From positions 1 to 11,859 of the forward strand of contig JBMNTQ010000052.1 of NCBI GenBank assembly GCA_050945815.1: a DNA stretch of 11,859 nt, given 5' to 3'. Every line of letters starts with the position of its first letter. Position 1 is the stretch's first letter. Shown here in pieces: positions 1 through 6,625 of the stretch. Both the position numbers and the translations under genes were made by a program. A model generated the notes under the pieces. It was not told the DNA's origin, did no database searches, and saw only the letters and a program-made list of their open reading frames with translations. The stretch is from JBMNTQ01 sp050945815. Lineage in GTDB: Bacteria; Bacillota; Clostridia; Christensenellales; JBMNTQ01.

Positions 1-1
1 C

Positions 2-178
2 TTTGGCTTAATCCACTACGCAAGCTTGGAAGAGTTTTATGCTGCGCAATCCGGCTTTTATGCACCGACAGGCAAGGGTGATATGCTTATGCTGTTGTTG
101 GTCTTCTGCTTGGCTCTAGTGGGCGCGGTCTTTCAGTTTAAGGGGCTGTCTGCCAAAGATAAAAAAAGGCTTCGCTGA
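2..178 (+). CDS. C-terminal end of an unrecognised membrane-anchored protein (5' partial)
   Basis: An open frame runs in from the left edge and ends at TGA 176-178, giving the last 58 residues. The tail begins FGLIHYASLEEFYAAQ, then has a hydrophobic stretch of about 20 residues (MLMLLLVFCLALVGAVF) that looks like a membrane span. It ends in a lysine- and arginine-rich segment (KDKKRLR), consistent with a last transmembrane helix and a short positively charged cytoplasmic tail. The gene converges with argH and is followed by the inverted repeat at 213-251. I do not recognise the family from this fragment. The reading frame is supported by its openness, the membrane-protein pattern of its end and the terminator just after it, but the N-terminal part lies outside the window. 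Confidence 0.6.
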   Translation, partial: FGLIHYASLEEFYAAQSGFYAPTGKGDMLMLLLVFCLALVGAVFQFKGLSAKDKKRLR

Positions 179-212
179 ACACGCTTTTTCAAAAATAGAA
201 TCGCAGGATTAT

Positions 213-251
213 AAAACAATCCGGAAGCTTTTACGCATTCCGGATTGTTTT
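213..251. terminator. Bidirectional hairpin terminator between two convergent genes
   Basis: The 14-base arm AAAACAATCCGGAA (213-226) is repeated in inverted form, TTCCGGATTGTTTT (238-251), with an 11-base loop. The A-run at one end and the T-run at the other mean that either strand gives a GC-containing stem ending in U residues. It lies between the stop of the partial + strand gene and the stop of the minus-strand argH, the expected place for a shared terminator. Confidence 0.85.
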
Positions 252-255
252 GTAG

Positions 256-1659
256 TCAGCCATTTTTCTTTTTTAGCCATTCTTTAATTTTTAGCAGGTT
301 GACACCGCTTAAACCAATGGTTTCCAGCACCGCGCTTGGCGCTGGGCCGCCGGTGATTTTGCGCTTTTCTACGCAGGCGTCCAGGGAGATCGCATCGAAT
401 ACGTCCTGCTCGAACAGCGAAGAAAACTGTTTCATGGCTTCCAGGCTCATATCCAGCAGGCTGATGTTTTCCTTGATACAATGCAGCACGATCGTGCCGG
501 ATACTTCATGGGCGCTTCGAAAAGGCAACCCCTTTTCCACGAGGTAATCCGCAAGATCGGTGGCGTTGGTAAAGCCGCCCAAGGCCCCGCGGCTCATTTC
601 GTTTACGTGAAAGGTGGTGCTTTTCAACATTTTAGTAAAAATACTCAGGCAGGAGAAGAGCGTATCTGCTGCGTCGAACAGGCTTTCTTTGTCTTCCTGC
701 ATATCCTTGTTGTAGGCAAGGGGCAGGGATTTCATGACGGTTAGAAGAGCCATCAGATCACCATAGACCCGGCCGGTTTTGCCGCGCACCAGTTCAGCGA
801 CATCGGGGTTTTTCTTTTGCGGCATGATGCTGGAGCCGGTGCTGTAGGCATCGTCCATCTCAGCAAACCTGAATTCGTTGGAGGACCAGATGATCAACTC
901 TTCACAGTAGCGCGAGAGATGCATCATACAGAGGCTGGCGTTGGACGCAAACTCAATGCAAAAGTCCCGGTCGGATACGGCATCCAGGCTGTTTAGGGAG
1001 ATCTGGGAAAAACCCAACTCCTTAGCTACCATGTTGCGGTCCAGCGGATAGACGGTGCCGGCCAGGGCGCCGGACCCCAGGGGCATTATATCGGCGCGGC
1101 TATAGCTATCGATAAAGCGTTGGGCATCTCGCGCAAACATTTGGAAATAGGCCATGGTATGATGCCCGAGGGTAATCGGCTGTGCTTTTTGCATGTGGGT
1201 GTAGCCCGGCATGACGGTGAAGATATGTTCCCGGGCGATTTCCAGGAGTGCATCTAAAAGGTCGGCTAGAAGGCGCACAGACCGGATGATGGAAGCCTTG
1301 ACATAGATCCGGATATCCAAAGCCACCTGATCGTTCCTGCTACGGCCGGTGTGCAGCTTTTTGCCTGTTTCGCCGATGCGGCTAATCAACAGTTGTTCTA
1401 TGTTCATATGGATATCTTCAGCAGACACTTCGAATTCTATTTTTCCTGCCCGGATATCGTCCAGGATGGCAGACAGGCCGCCAATGATTTGGTCCGCTTC
1501 GTCGGCTGTTAAAATCCCCTGCTTGCCCAGCATACGGGAATGGGCTATACTGCCGGCTATATCTTCTTCATACAGGCGGCAGTCGAACTGGATGGAGGAG
1601 TTAAAGTCGTCCATTTCAGTGGTGGTGTTTTTTTCAAACCTTCCGCCCCAAAGTTTCAT
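256..1659 (-). CDS. argH: Argininosuccinate lyase
   Basis: Cytoplasmic enzyme that splits argininosuccinate into arginine and fumarate, the last step of arginine synthesis. The protein has 467 residues, the usual length, and belongs to the fumarase/aspartase superfamily. Visible family motifs are TGRSRND at residues 104-110, GYTHMQKAQP at 152-161 with the catalytic-region histidine 155, and the superfamily signature GSSIMPQKKNPD at 275-286, which carries the catalytic serine loop. The C-terminal GGPAPS motif is also present. The ATG start gives the typical N-terminus MKLWGGRF and has GGAG (1667-1670 on this strand) seven bases upstream. The start overlaps the argG stop as ATGA, so the two genes are probably translationally coupled and share one transcript. 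The hairpin at 213-251 lies directly downstream. Confidence 0.97.
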   Translation of the reverse strand: MKLWGGRFEKNTTTEMDDFNSSIQFDCRLYEEDIAGSIAHSRMLGKQGILTADEADQIIGGLSAILDDIRAGKIEFEVSAEDIHMNIEQLLISRIGETGKKLHTGRSRNDQVALDIRIYVKASIIRSVRLLADLLDALLEIAREHIFTVMPGYTHMQKAQPITLGHHTMAYFQMFARDAQRFIDSYSRADIMPLGSGALAGTVYPLDRNMVAKELGFSQISLNSLDAVSDRDFCIEFASNASLCMMHLSRYCEELIIWSSNEFRFAEMDDAYSTGSSIMPQKKNPDVAELVRGKTGRVYGDLMALLTVMKSLPLAYNKDMQEDKESLFDAADTLFSCLSIFTKMLKSTTFHVNEMSRGALGGFTNATDLADYLVEKGLPFRSAHEVSGTIVLHCIKENISLLDMSLEAMKQFSSLFEQDVFDAISLDACVEKRKITGGPAPSAVLETIGLSGVNLLKIKEWLKKKNG

Positions 1660-2873
1660 TTAGATTCTCCTTTCACTTTCTGCATCATCATAGAGCGAAC
1701 AGTTAAGGGTAGGCCAAACAGATTGATAAAGCCTTCGGCATCTTTCTGGTTGTAGACTTCGTCTTCCTCAAAGGTCGCAAATTCTTCACTGTAGAGAGAG
1801 TAGGGGGAGGTGACACCTACGGCAATACAACTGCCCTTGTAAAGCTTAATGCGCACCTTTCCGGTTACAGTTTGGGCAGCACAATCGAAGAAGGCAGAGA
1901 GAGCCTCGCGCAGCGGCGTATACCAGCAGCCATCGTAGACCAGCTCTGCAAAGCGGATGGAGGCGCCTTGCTTGTAGTGCAGGGTGGCGCGGTCCAGCGT
2001 GATGCTTTCCAGATGAGCGATGGCGGTGTAGAGGATGCGGCCGCCGGGATTCTCGTAGACGCCGCGGGATTTCATGCCCACCAGACGGTTTTCAACCATA
2101 TCATCTATGCCCACACCATGCCGGGCGCCGATGTCATTGAGAGTTTCAATGAGGGATATGCCGTCCATCTCTTTGCCGTTAACCGCGACAGGAATACCTT
2201 TTTCAAACGAAACTTCTACATATTCCGGCTGGTCGGGAGCTTGCTCCGGCGGCGTGCAGATAAGCAGCATTTCGTCTTTTGGCTCGTTCCACGGATCCTC
2301 AAGGTCGCAGCCTTCGTGGCTTAAATGCCAGAGATTGCGATCCATGCTGTAGGGATATTTTTTATCAAAGTTTAGTTGGATGCCTCGCTCCTGTGCATAG
2401 GCGATTTCCTCTTCGCGGGATTTGATGTGCCAGATGCGCCAGGGGGCGATGATTTTTAGGGAAGGATTCATGGCTTTGATGGTCAGCTCGAAACGCACCT
2501 GGTCGTTCCCCTTGCCGGTGGCACCATGGGCGATGGCAGTTGCGCCCTCCAACTCGGCGATCTCTACCAAGCGCTTGGCGATAACCGGGCGGGCAAAGGA
2601 AGTGCCTAAAAGGTATTTCCCTTCGTAGATAGCTCCAGCTTTTAAGGTTGGCCAGATGAAATCTTCTACGAACTCTTGCCGCACATCTTCTATGTAGATT
2701 TTACTGGCCCCCGTTTGGATTGCCTTTTCTTTTAAAGGGCTAAGCTCTTCCCCTTGGCCAACGTCTACCGCCACTGCGACGACCTCGTAATCATAGTTCT
2801 CCTTCAGCCAAGGAATAATAATCGATGTATCCAGACCGCCGGAATAAGCAAGGACGACTTTTTCTTTTGCCAT
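1656..2873 (-). CDS. argG: Argininosuccinate synthase
   Basis: Cytoplasmic ATP-dependent ligase joining citrulline and aspartate to form argininosuccinate, the step before ArgH. The N-terminal ATP pyrophosphatase loop AYSGGLDTS (residues 9-17) is intact, as are GATGKGNDQVRFE (117-129) and APWR (143-146), all characteristic of the family. The frame is open up to 2945, but the ATG at 2873 (MAKEKVVLAYSGG) is chosen. It puts the P-loop at the usual distance from the N-terminus, gives 405 residues, and sits 8 bases after a perfect GGAGG at 2882-2886. The ATG at 2879 is only two bases from that site. Promoter elements lie at 2934-2962, inside the longer open frame, which also argues against an upstream start. 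The gene overlaps argH by 4 bases. Confidence 0.96.
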   Translation of the reverse strand: MAKEKVVLAYSGGLDTSIIIPWLKENYDYEVVAVAVDVGQGEELSPLKEKAIQTGASKIYIEDVRQEFVEDFIWPTLKAGAIYEGKYLLGTSFARPVIAKRLVEIAELEGATAIAHGATGKGNDQVRFELTIKAMNPSLKIIAPWRIWHIKSREEEIAYAQERGIQLNFDKKYPYSMDRNLWHLSHEGCDLEDPWNEPKDEMLLICTPPEQAPDQPEYVEVSFEKGIPVAVNGKEMDGISLIETLNDIGARHGVGIDDMVENRLVGMKSRGVYENPGGRILYTAIAHLESITLDRATLHYKQGASIRFAELVYDGCWYTPLREALSAFFDCAAQTVTGKVRIKLYKGSCIAVGVTSPYSLYSEEFATFEEDEVYNQKDAEGFINLFGLPLTVRSMMMQKVKGESK

Positions 2874-2910
2874 GTTCATTTCCTCCCAATATAATACAGC
2901 ATAAATATAC

Positions 2911-2926
2911 CGCGCATGCATACGCG
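2911..2926. promoter_or_regulatory. Near-perfect palindrome at the predicted argG transcription start (possible operator)
   Basis: CGCGCATGCATACGCG pairs with itself at 7 of 8 positions, the single mismatch being C2915 against A2922. It lies immediately downstream of the argG -10 box, so it would cover about +1 to +16 of the argGH transcript. An operator in that position would block transcription. The GC-rich sequence does not match the AT-rich ARG box recognised by ArgR/AhrC, so which regulator binds, if any, is unknown. Confidence 0.35.
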
Positions 2927-2933
2927 CAAACGC

Positions 2934-2962
2934 ATTATACACCATGTTGCATAAAGATACAA
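2934..2962 (-). promoter_or_regulatory. Putative sigma-A promoter of argGH
   Basis: Read on the minus strand, a -35-like TTGTAT (2957-2962) is followed by a 17-base spacer and a perfect -10 TATAAT (2934-2939). Transcription would start near 2927, giving a leader of about 55 bases before argG. The -35 matches the consensus at only three of six positions, so an activator or other determinant may contribute. Confidence 0.6.
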
Positions 2963-2985
2963 CACAGCGCCCGCATTTTCCTTCA

Positions 2986-3014
2986 TTGTACTGTAAATAA
3001 ATTGATGATACAAT
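2986..3014 (+). promoter_or_regulatory. Putative sigma-A promoter of the ruvCAB-queA operon, extended -10
   Basis: TTGTAC (2986-2991), a 17-base spacer and TACAAT (3009-3014) form a promoter, and TGA just before the -10 gives the extended TGnTACAAT form. Transcription would start near 3021, leaving a leader of about 35 bases before ruvC. It is divergent from the argG promoter; the two -10 boxes are about 70 bases apart. Confidence 0.6.
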
Positions 3015-3046
3015 AGATTACATATAAATTAAAAGAGATAGGCGCG

Positions 3047-3052
3047 GGTGAT
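3047..3052 (+). promoter_or_regulatory. Ribosome binding site that fixes the ruvC TTG start
   Basis: GGTGAT matches the 3' part of the extended Shine-Dalgarno sequence (AAGGAGGTGATC). Aligned on the anti-Shine-Dalgarno of 16S rRNA, the core ends about 7 bases before the TTG at 3056, a normal spacing. This supports the non-ATG start, which the protein sequence also requires. Confidence 0.5.
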
Positions 3053-3055
3053 TGT

Positions 3056-3550
3056 TTGGTTATTTTGGGGATTGATCCGGGCTTGGCCATTGTGGGCTAT
3101 GGTGCGATTCGGAATGAGGAAGGCAAGCTGTCGCTGCTGGAGTTTGGTGCTGTTACCACCAGCAGCGGAGATGATTTTCCCCACCGTATTTGTGATGTGT
3201 ATGATGGCATACAATACTTACTTGATAAATTTTCACCCGATGCCATAGCGATTGAGGAGCTTTTTTTCAGTAAAAACGTAAAAACTGCCCTAATGGTTGC
3301 TCAGGCCCGTGGTGTTGCTTTGTTGTGTGCGGCAAAGCATACTTCGGCGCTCTATGAATATACGCCTTTGCAGGTAAAACAGGCTGTGGTGGGCTATGGC
3401 CGTGCAGAGAAGCAGCAGGTGCAGCAGATGGTGAAGATTTTACTGGGCCTGTCGGAAATTCCCCGCCCGGACGATGCTGCAGACGCTCTGGCAGTTGCGA
3501 TTTGTCATGCCCATTCGGGCAAAATGCGGCTGCATTTCAAAATAAAATGA
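3056..3550 (+). CDS. ruvC: Holliday junction endonuclease RuvC
   Basis: Dimeric, magnesium-dependent resolvase that cuts Holliday junctions symmetrically during recombination repair, together with RuvA and RuvB. The 164 residues are close to the usual length. The four acidic active-site positions of the RNase H-like fold are visible: D7 in ILGIDPG, E67 in AIEELFF, and D140 and D143 in DDAADALAVAICH. The start is TTG: no in-frame ATG or GTG lies between the upstream stop at 3014 and this codon, and the family N-terminus M-x-ILGIDPG fits exactly here. The overlapping frame beginning with GTG at 3048 gives no RuvC-like sequence. ruvC is first in the operon, and ruvA begins 21 bases after its stop. 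yebC, which often precedes ruvC, is absent; the divergent argGH operon is there instead. Confidence 0.95.
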   Translation: MVILGIDPGLAIVGYGAIRNEEGKLSLLEFGAVTTSSGDDFPHRICDVYDGIQYLLDKFSPDAIAIEELFFSKNVKTALMVAQARGVALLCAAKHTSALYEYTPLQVKQAVVGYGRAEKQQVQQMVKILLGLSEIPRPDDAADALAVAICHAHSGKMRLHFKIK

Positions 3551-3571
3551 CCTTTGGAGGGCATGGAGTCG

Positions 3572-4171
3572 ATGTATGCATTTATAGAAGGGCTGTTGGA
3601 TGAAAAAAGAACGGATAGCGTCGTGATCAACTGTAGCGGCGTGGGGTATTTGCTTTTTGTCAGTAAGAATAGCTTAAGCAGCGTGGGCAGCGTAGGAGAC
3701 ACCGTGAGGTTGTATACGTATTTACAAGTGCGCGAGGACAGCATGGCCCTCTATGGTTTTTTCACCAAACAAGAAAAGAGGATGTTTGAGCGTTTGATCG
3801 GGGTTTCCGGCATCGGGCCTAAGGTTGCTAACGCTGTGCTGTCTGTGATGATGCCCGACCAATTGGCCCTTGCGATCATAGCGGGGGATGATAAGGCGTT
3901 TGTTAAGGTGCCGGGGGTGGGCAAGAAAACGGCCCAGCGTATTATATTGGAACTGAAAGAGAAGATTGACACCCAGGAGGTAGCCATCAGCGGCGCAGAG
4001 GCAGTGGCGTCCCTTGCAGGCGGCAGTGTCGAGCAGGAAGCTGTAGCGGCTTTGGTGGCTCTTGGCTACGGGCACAGCGAGGCGGCGCTTTCGGTGGCCA
4101 ATATAGCAGGCCAAACTCAAGATCTTTCCGAATTGATTACCCTTGCTTTGAGACAATTTGGCAAAAACTAG
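3572..4171 (+). CDS. ruvA: Holliday junction branch migration protein RuvA
   Basis: RuvA tetramers bind the four-way junction and load the RuvB motor. The protein has 199 residues, near the family length of about 200. Seen in order are the N-terminal OB-fold (MYAFIEGLLDEK onward), the acidic pin R54-E55-D56 followed by LYGF, two helix-hairpin-helix motifs (GVSGIGPKVA at 77-86 and VPGVGKKTAQRI at 113-124), and a C-terminal domain III (about 152-199) that contacts RuvB. The frame could also begin at TTG 3554 or ATG 3563, but the ATG at 3572 gives the family N-terminus. It lies 11 bases after GGAGG (3556-3560), whereas the ATG at 3563 is only 2 bases from it. ruvB follows after 18 bases. Confidence 0.94.
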   Translation: MYAFIEGLLDEKRTDSVVINCSGVGYLLFVSKNSLSSVGSVGDTVRLYTYLQVREDSMALYGFFTKQEKRMFERLIGVSGIGPKVANAVLSVMMPDQLALAIIAGDDKAFVKVPGVGKKTAQRIILELKEKIDTQEVAISGAEAVASLAGGSVEQEAVAALVALGYGHSEAALSVANIAGQTQDLSELITLALRQFGKN

Positions 4172-4189
4172 GAGGCATTTAAAAGCGTT

Positions 4190-5212
4190 ATGCAGGACGA
4201 TAGAATCATCTCTTCCACGCCGATGGAGGAGGATATGGACAAGAGCCTTCGGCCGCGTATTTTGAGTGAGTATATCGGCCAGGATAAGGTCAAAGAGAAG
4301 ATGTCGATCTTTATCGAGGCCGCTAAACTTCGGGGAGAAGCGTTGGACCATGTTTTGTTGTATGGCCCGCCGGGCCTGGGTAAAACGACTTTGGCCAATA
4401 TCATTTCCAACGAATTGAATGTTAACCTGCGGGTAACCTCAGGCCCGGCCATCGAGCGGCCGGGGGATTTGGCTGCGATTTTAACCAACCTTGGGCCGGG
4501 GGACGTTCTATTCATTGACGAGATCCACCGCTTGAATCACAGCGTTGAGGAAGTGTTGTATCCGGCGATGGAAGATTATGCTCTGGATATCATCATCGGA
4601 AAAGGCCCCAGTGCCCGTTCAATCCGGATCGATTTGCCGCACTTTACTTTGGTAGGCGCTACGACCCGGGCAGGCAGCTTGACGGCTCCGCTGCGGGATC
4701 GTTTTGGCGTAATTAACCGATTGGAATTATACAACACCCAACAGCTGCAAAAAATCGTCACCCGCTCTGCAGCAATCATGAATATTTATATTGATCCCGA
4801 CGGTGCCAATGAGATTGCAGATCGTTCCCGCGGAACGCCTAGGGTGGCCAATCGCTTGCTGCGCCGCATTCGTGATTTTGCACAGATTAAAGCCGACGGC
4901 ATCATTACCCGGCAAGTGGCGAAGGACGGGTTGGCCCTTCTAGAGGTGGATTCACTAGGGCTGGACCAGATAGACCGCAGGATTTTGCATACAATTATAG
5001 AGAAATTTGGCGGTGGCCCTGTGGGCTTGGATACTTTGGCAGCCAGCACCGGAGAAGAAAGTATAACCATTGAGGATGTTTATGAGCCTTTTCTCATGCA
5101 GTTAGGCTTCATCAGCCGTACGCCAAGGGGCAGGATTGTCACATCAAACGGATACAGGCATCTTGGCTATACGCCGCCTCAGGACGACCAAAACCAATTG
5201 AAATTCGAATAA
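4190..5212 (+). CDS. ruvB: Holliday junction branch migration ATPase RuvB
   Basis: Hexameric AAA+ motor that pulls DNA through the RuvA-bound junction. The 340 residues show every expected element: Walker A GPPGLGKTT (59-67), Walker B LFIDEIH (107-113, D110-E111), sensor 1 GATTRAG (156-162) followed by the arginine-finger region PLRDRFG, sensor 2 GTPRVANR (215-222), and the C-terminal winged helix ending with TPRGRIVT (311-318). The ATG start gives MQDDRIISS, similar to the start of other Gram-positive RuvB proteins. GGAGG at 4171-4175 overlaps the end of the ruvA stop codon and is 14 bases from the ATG, a little long. A second GGAGGAGG run at 4225-4232 precedes an internal ATG at 4235, but that start would drop the conserved N-terminus. 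queA follows after 17 bases. Confidence 0.97.
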   Translation: MQDDRIISSTPMEEDMDKSLRPRILSEYIGQDKVKEKMSIFIEAAKLRGEALDHVLLYGPPGLGKTTLANIISNELNVNLRVTSGPAIERPGDLAAILTNLGPGDVLFIDEIHRLNHSVEEVLYPAMEDYALDIIIGKGPSARSIRIDLPHFTLVGATTRAGSLTAPLRDRFGVINRLELYNTQQLQKIVTRSAAIMNIYIDPDGANEIADRSRGTPRVANRLLRRIRDFAQIKADGIITRQVAKDGLALLEVDSLGLDQIDRRILHTIIEKFGGGPVGLDTLAASTGEESITIEDVYEPFLMQLGFISRTPRGRIVTSNGYRHLGYTPPQDDQNQLKFE

Positions 5213-5229
5213 GAAAGACGGACAGATGC

Positions 5230-6255
5230 GTGAAAACTTCAGATTTTTATTACGAATTGCCCGAAGAACTCATTGCCCAAACGCCCCTTGATAAGCGGGA
5301 TTCGTCTCGGCTGATGGTATACAATCGAGAAACCGGGGAAGTATCACACAAGAAATTCCATGAGATCGGCCAGTTTTTAGGGCCAAAAGATGCACTGGTG
5401 TTGAACAATACCAAGGTCATCCCTGCCCGGTTGATCGGCCGCAAACAAGGGGGTGGAGCGAAGGTTGAGCTGCTGTTGCTCAAGCGCCTGTGCGGTGACC
5501 TCTGGGAGAGCTTAGTAAAGCCCGGCAGAAAAGCGCCGGAAGGGACTGTGATTGAATTTGGCGGCGGTATGCTGCGGGCAGTGGTGGAAAGCAAGACCCC
5601 AAGCGGCGGCCGGCTGGTTCGTTTCAGCTACGAAGGGATTTTTGAGAGGGTATTGGACTGTTTGGGGGAAATGCCCTTGCCGCCCTATATCCACGCAAAG
5701 CTGAAAGAGAAGGATCGTTATCAGACAGTATATGCCCGGTACGAAGGCTCTGCTGCGGCTCCTACAGCAGGCCTGCATTTTACGCCGGAGTTGCTTGAAC
5801 AGATCCGGCACAGCGGCACGATTGTAACGCATGTGTTACTACATGTGGGCTTGGGCACGTTTCGGCCTGTGAGCGAAGAGGACATTTCCCGGCATGTTAT
5901 GCATGAGGAAGCGTATCAGATTCCGACGCAAACTGCGGACATATTGAACCGTGTGCATAGAGACGGGGGGCGGGTCGTTGCAGTGGGCACGACATGCACC
6001 AGAGTATTGGAAACGGTAGCGGATGAGAATGGGCTGTTATGCGGTGGCAGCGGCCAAACTTCCATTTTTATCTATCCTGGCTATCGCTTTAAAGCGATAG
6101 ATGCGCTGGTTACCAACTTCCATCTGCCTCAGTCTACCTTGTTGATGCTTGTGTCTGCTTTGGTGGGGCGGGAGAGGGCGTTGTCTCTCTATGAGTTGGC
6201 CGTGCAAGAGCGCTACCGTTTTTTCAGCTTCGGAGATGCTATGATGATTTTATAA
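5230..6255 (+). CDS. queA: S-adenosylmethionine:tRNA ribosyltransferase-isomerase
   Basis: QueA transfers and isomerises the ribose of S-adenosylmethionine onto preQ1-modified tRNA to make epoxyqueuosine, acting after Tgt on tRNAs with GUN anticodons. The 341 residues are typical. Family blocks visible are the N-terminal SDFYYELPEELIAQTPL, VLNNTKVIPARLIG, APTAGLHFTPELL, the GTTCTRVLE region and the C-terminal PGYRFKAIDALVTNFHLPQS. The start is GTG at 5230, the only start codon in this frame after the ruvB stop; the nearby ATG at 5226 is out of frame. The ribosome binding site is weak (AAGACGGA), so translation may depend partly on ruvB upstream. It is the last gene of the ruv operon, with a strong terminator 28 bases downstream. 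Its pathway partner tgt lies about 4.4 kb further on, beyond the metal transporter. Confidence 0.96.
   Translation: MKTSDFYYELPEELIAQTPLDKRDSSRLMVYNRETGEVSHKKFHEIGQFLGPKDALVLNNTKVIPARLIGRKQGGGAKVELLLLKRLCGDLWESLVKPGRKAPEGTVIEFGGGMLRAVVESKTPSGGRLVRFSYEGIFERVLDCLGEMPLPPYIHAKLKEKDRYQTVYARYEGSAAAPTAGLHFTPELLEQIRHSGTIVTHVLLHVGLGTFRPVSEEDISRHVMHEEAYQIPTQTADILNRVHRDGGRVVAVGTTCTRVLETVADENGLLCGGSGQTSIFIYPGYRFKAIDALVTNFHLPQSTLLMLVSALVGRERALSLYELAVQERYRFFSFGDAMMIL
6081..6100. repeat. Perfect 20-bp palindrome inside queA
   Basis: CTATCGCTTTAAAGCGATAG equals its own reverse complement over all 20 bases. It encodes the conserved YRFKAI part of the QueA C-terminal motif, so the protein constrains much of it. 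It could form a small hairpin or cruciform, but no function is indicated. Confidence 0.6.
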
Positions 6256-6282
6256 AGTATTCTTAAAGAATTATATGGAAGA

Positions 6283-6312
6283 GAAAGCCTTTGTTGAAGG
6301 CTTTCTTTTTTT
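6283..6312 (+). terminator. Intrinsic terminator of the ruvCAB-queA operon
   Basis: The 9-base arm GAAAGCCTT (6283-6291), a 5-base loop and the inverted arm AAGGCTTTC (6297-6305) are followed by seven T residues (6306-6312). This is a textbook rho-independent terminator 28 bases after the queA stop. It indicates that the downstream metal transporter is not part of the same transcript. Confidence 0.93.
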
Positions 6313-6384
6313 GCCGGTTTAAAAGCAGTTGGCGTTGAAAATCGTGGATAGGCCAGGAATCGAATGCCCCCCGCCAGCAACCCT

Positions 6385-6585
6385 TTACATATCTTGCAGA
6401 GAGGATGTAAGATTCTTTGCCAACTCCGACAGTTCTTGCCGTTGGGCAGGCTGTACAGAAGAACGGATGATTATATCAGCCATGAATTGCCTATCCCAGC
6501 AACCTGTATCATTCAGCTTGTAAAGGAAATTCATGGCTCTTTTTAAGCCTATCGTAACATTAAGCCTTTTGAATTCATAGATTAG
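6385..6585 (-). pseudogene. Minus-strand open frame, possible remnant of a protein gene (C-terminal part)
   Basis: Reading the minus strand, 66 codons are open from just after a TGA at 6586-6588 to TAA at 6385-6387. From the ATG at 6534 this is a 49-residue polypeptide starting MNFLYKLNDTGCWDRQFMAD and ending in ELAKNLTSSLQDM. Its amphipathic, charged composition looks like real protein rather than chance. The frame reads convincingly upstream of that ATG too (LIYEFKRLNVTIGLKRA), and even upstream of the TGA (MGPKASIYFDKPTLLP). This suggests an older, longer gene broken by a stop. There is no good ribosome binding site at the ATG. I do not recognise the family. It could also be a genuine small gene or chance. 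Confidence 0.35.
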
Positions 6586-6625
6586 TCAAGGGAGCAATGT
6601 CGGTTTATCAAAATATATTGAAGCT

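Noticed and set aside
2874..2945. N-terminal extension of argG up to 2945
   Set aside because: It contains the -10 box and the palindrome, lacks a good ribosome binding site and is not seen in the family. The ATG at 2873 with GGAGG fits better.
2905..2960. Two TTTATGC copies upstream of argG as possible ARG boxes
   Set aside because: The copies are short, lack the paired ATTCA/TGAAT-type dyad, and do not match the ArgR/AhrC consensus.
3722..4351. Minus-strand open frame of 209 codons across ruvA and ruvB
   Set aside because: Both opposite-strand genes are certain, and the antisense product shows no domain. No ribosome binding site was seen.
6329..6546. Plus-strand open frames of 64 and 60 codons in the queA-transporter gap
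   Set aside because: Their translations are rich in Cys, Ser and Pro and look random. They overlap the more protein-like minus-strand frame, and no ribosome binding site precedes them.
6552..6565. Zur-like box TCGTAACATTAAGC upstream of the transporter
   Set aside because: Only the left half resembles the Zur site. The right half matches at 4 of 6 positions and the spacing is one base short, so it is not convincing.
6586..6588. TGA as a selenocysteine codon joining the minus-strand open frames
   Set aside because: No SECIS-like hairpin was seen right after the TGA, and a frameshift is needed as well, so decay of a gene is the simpler reading.
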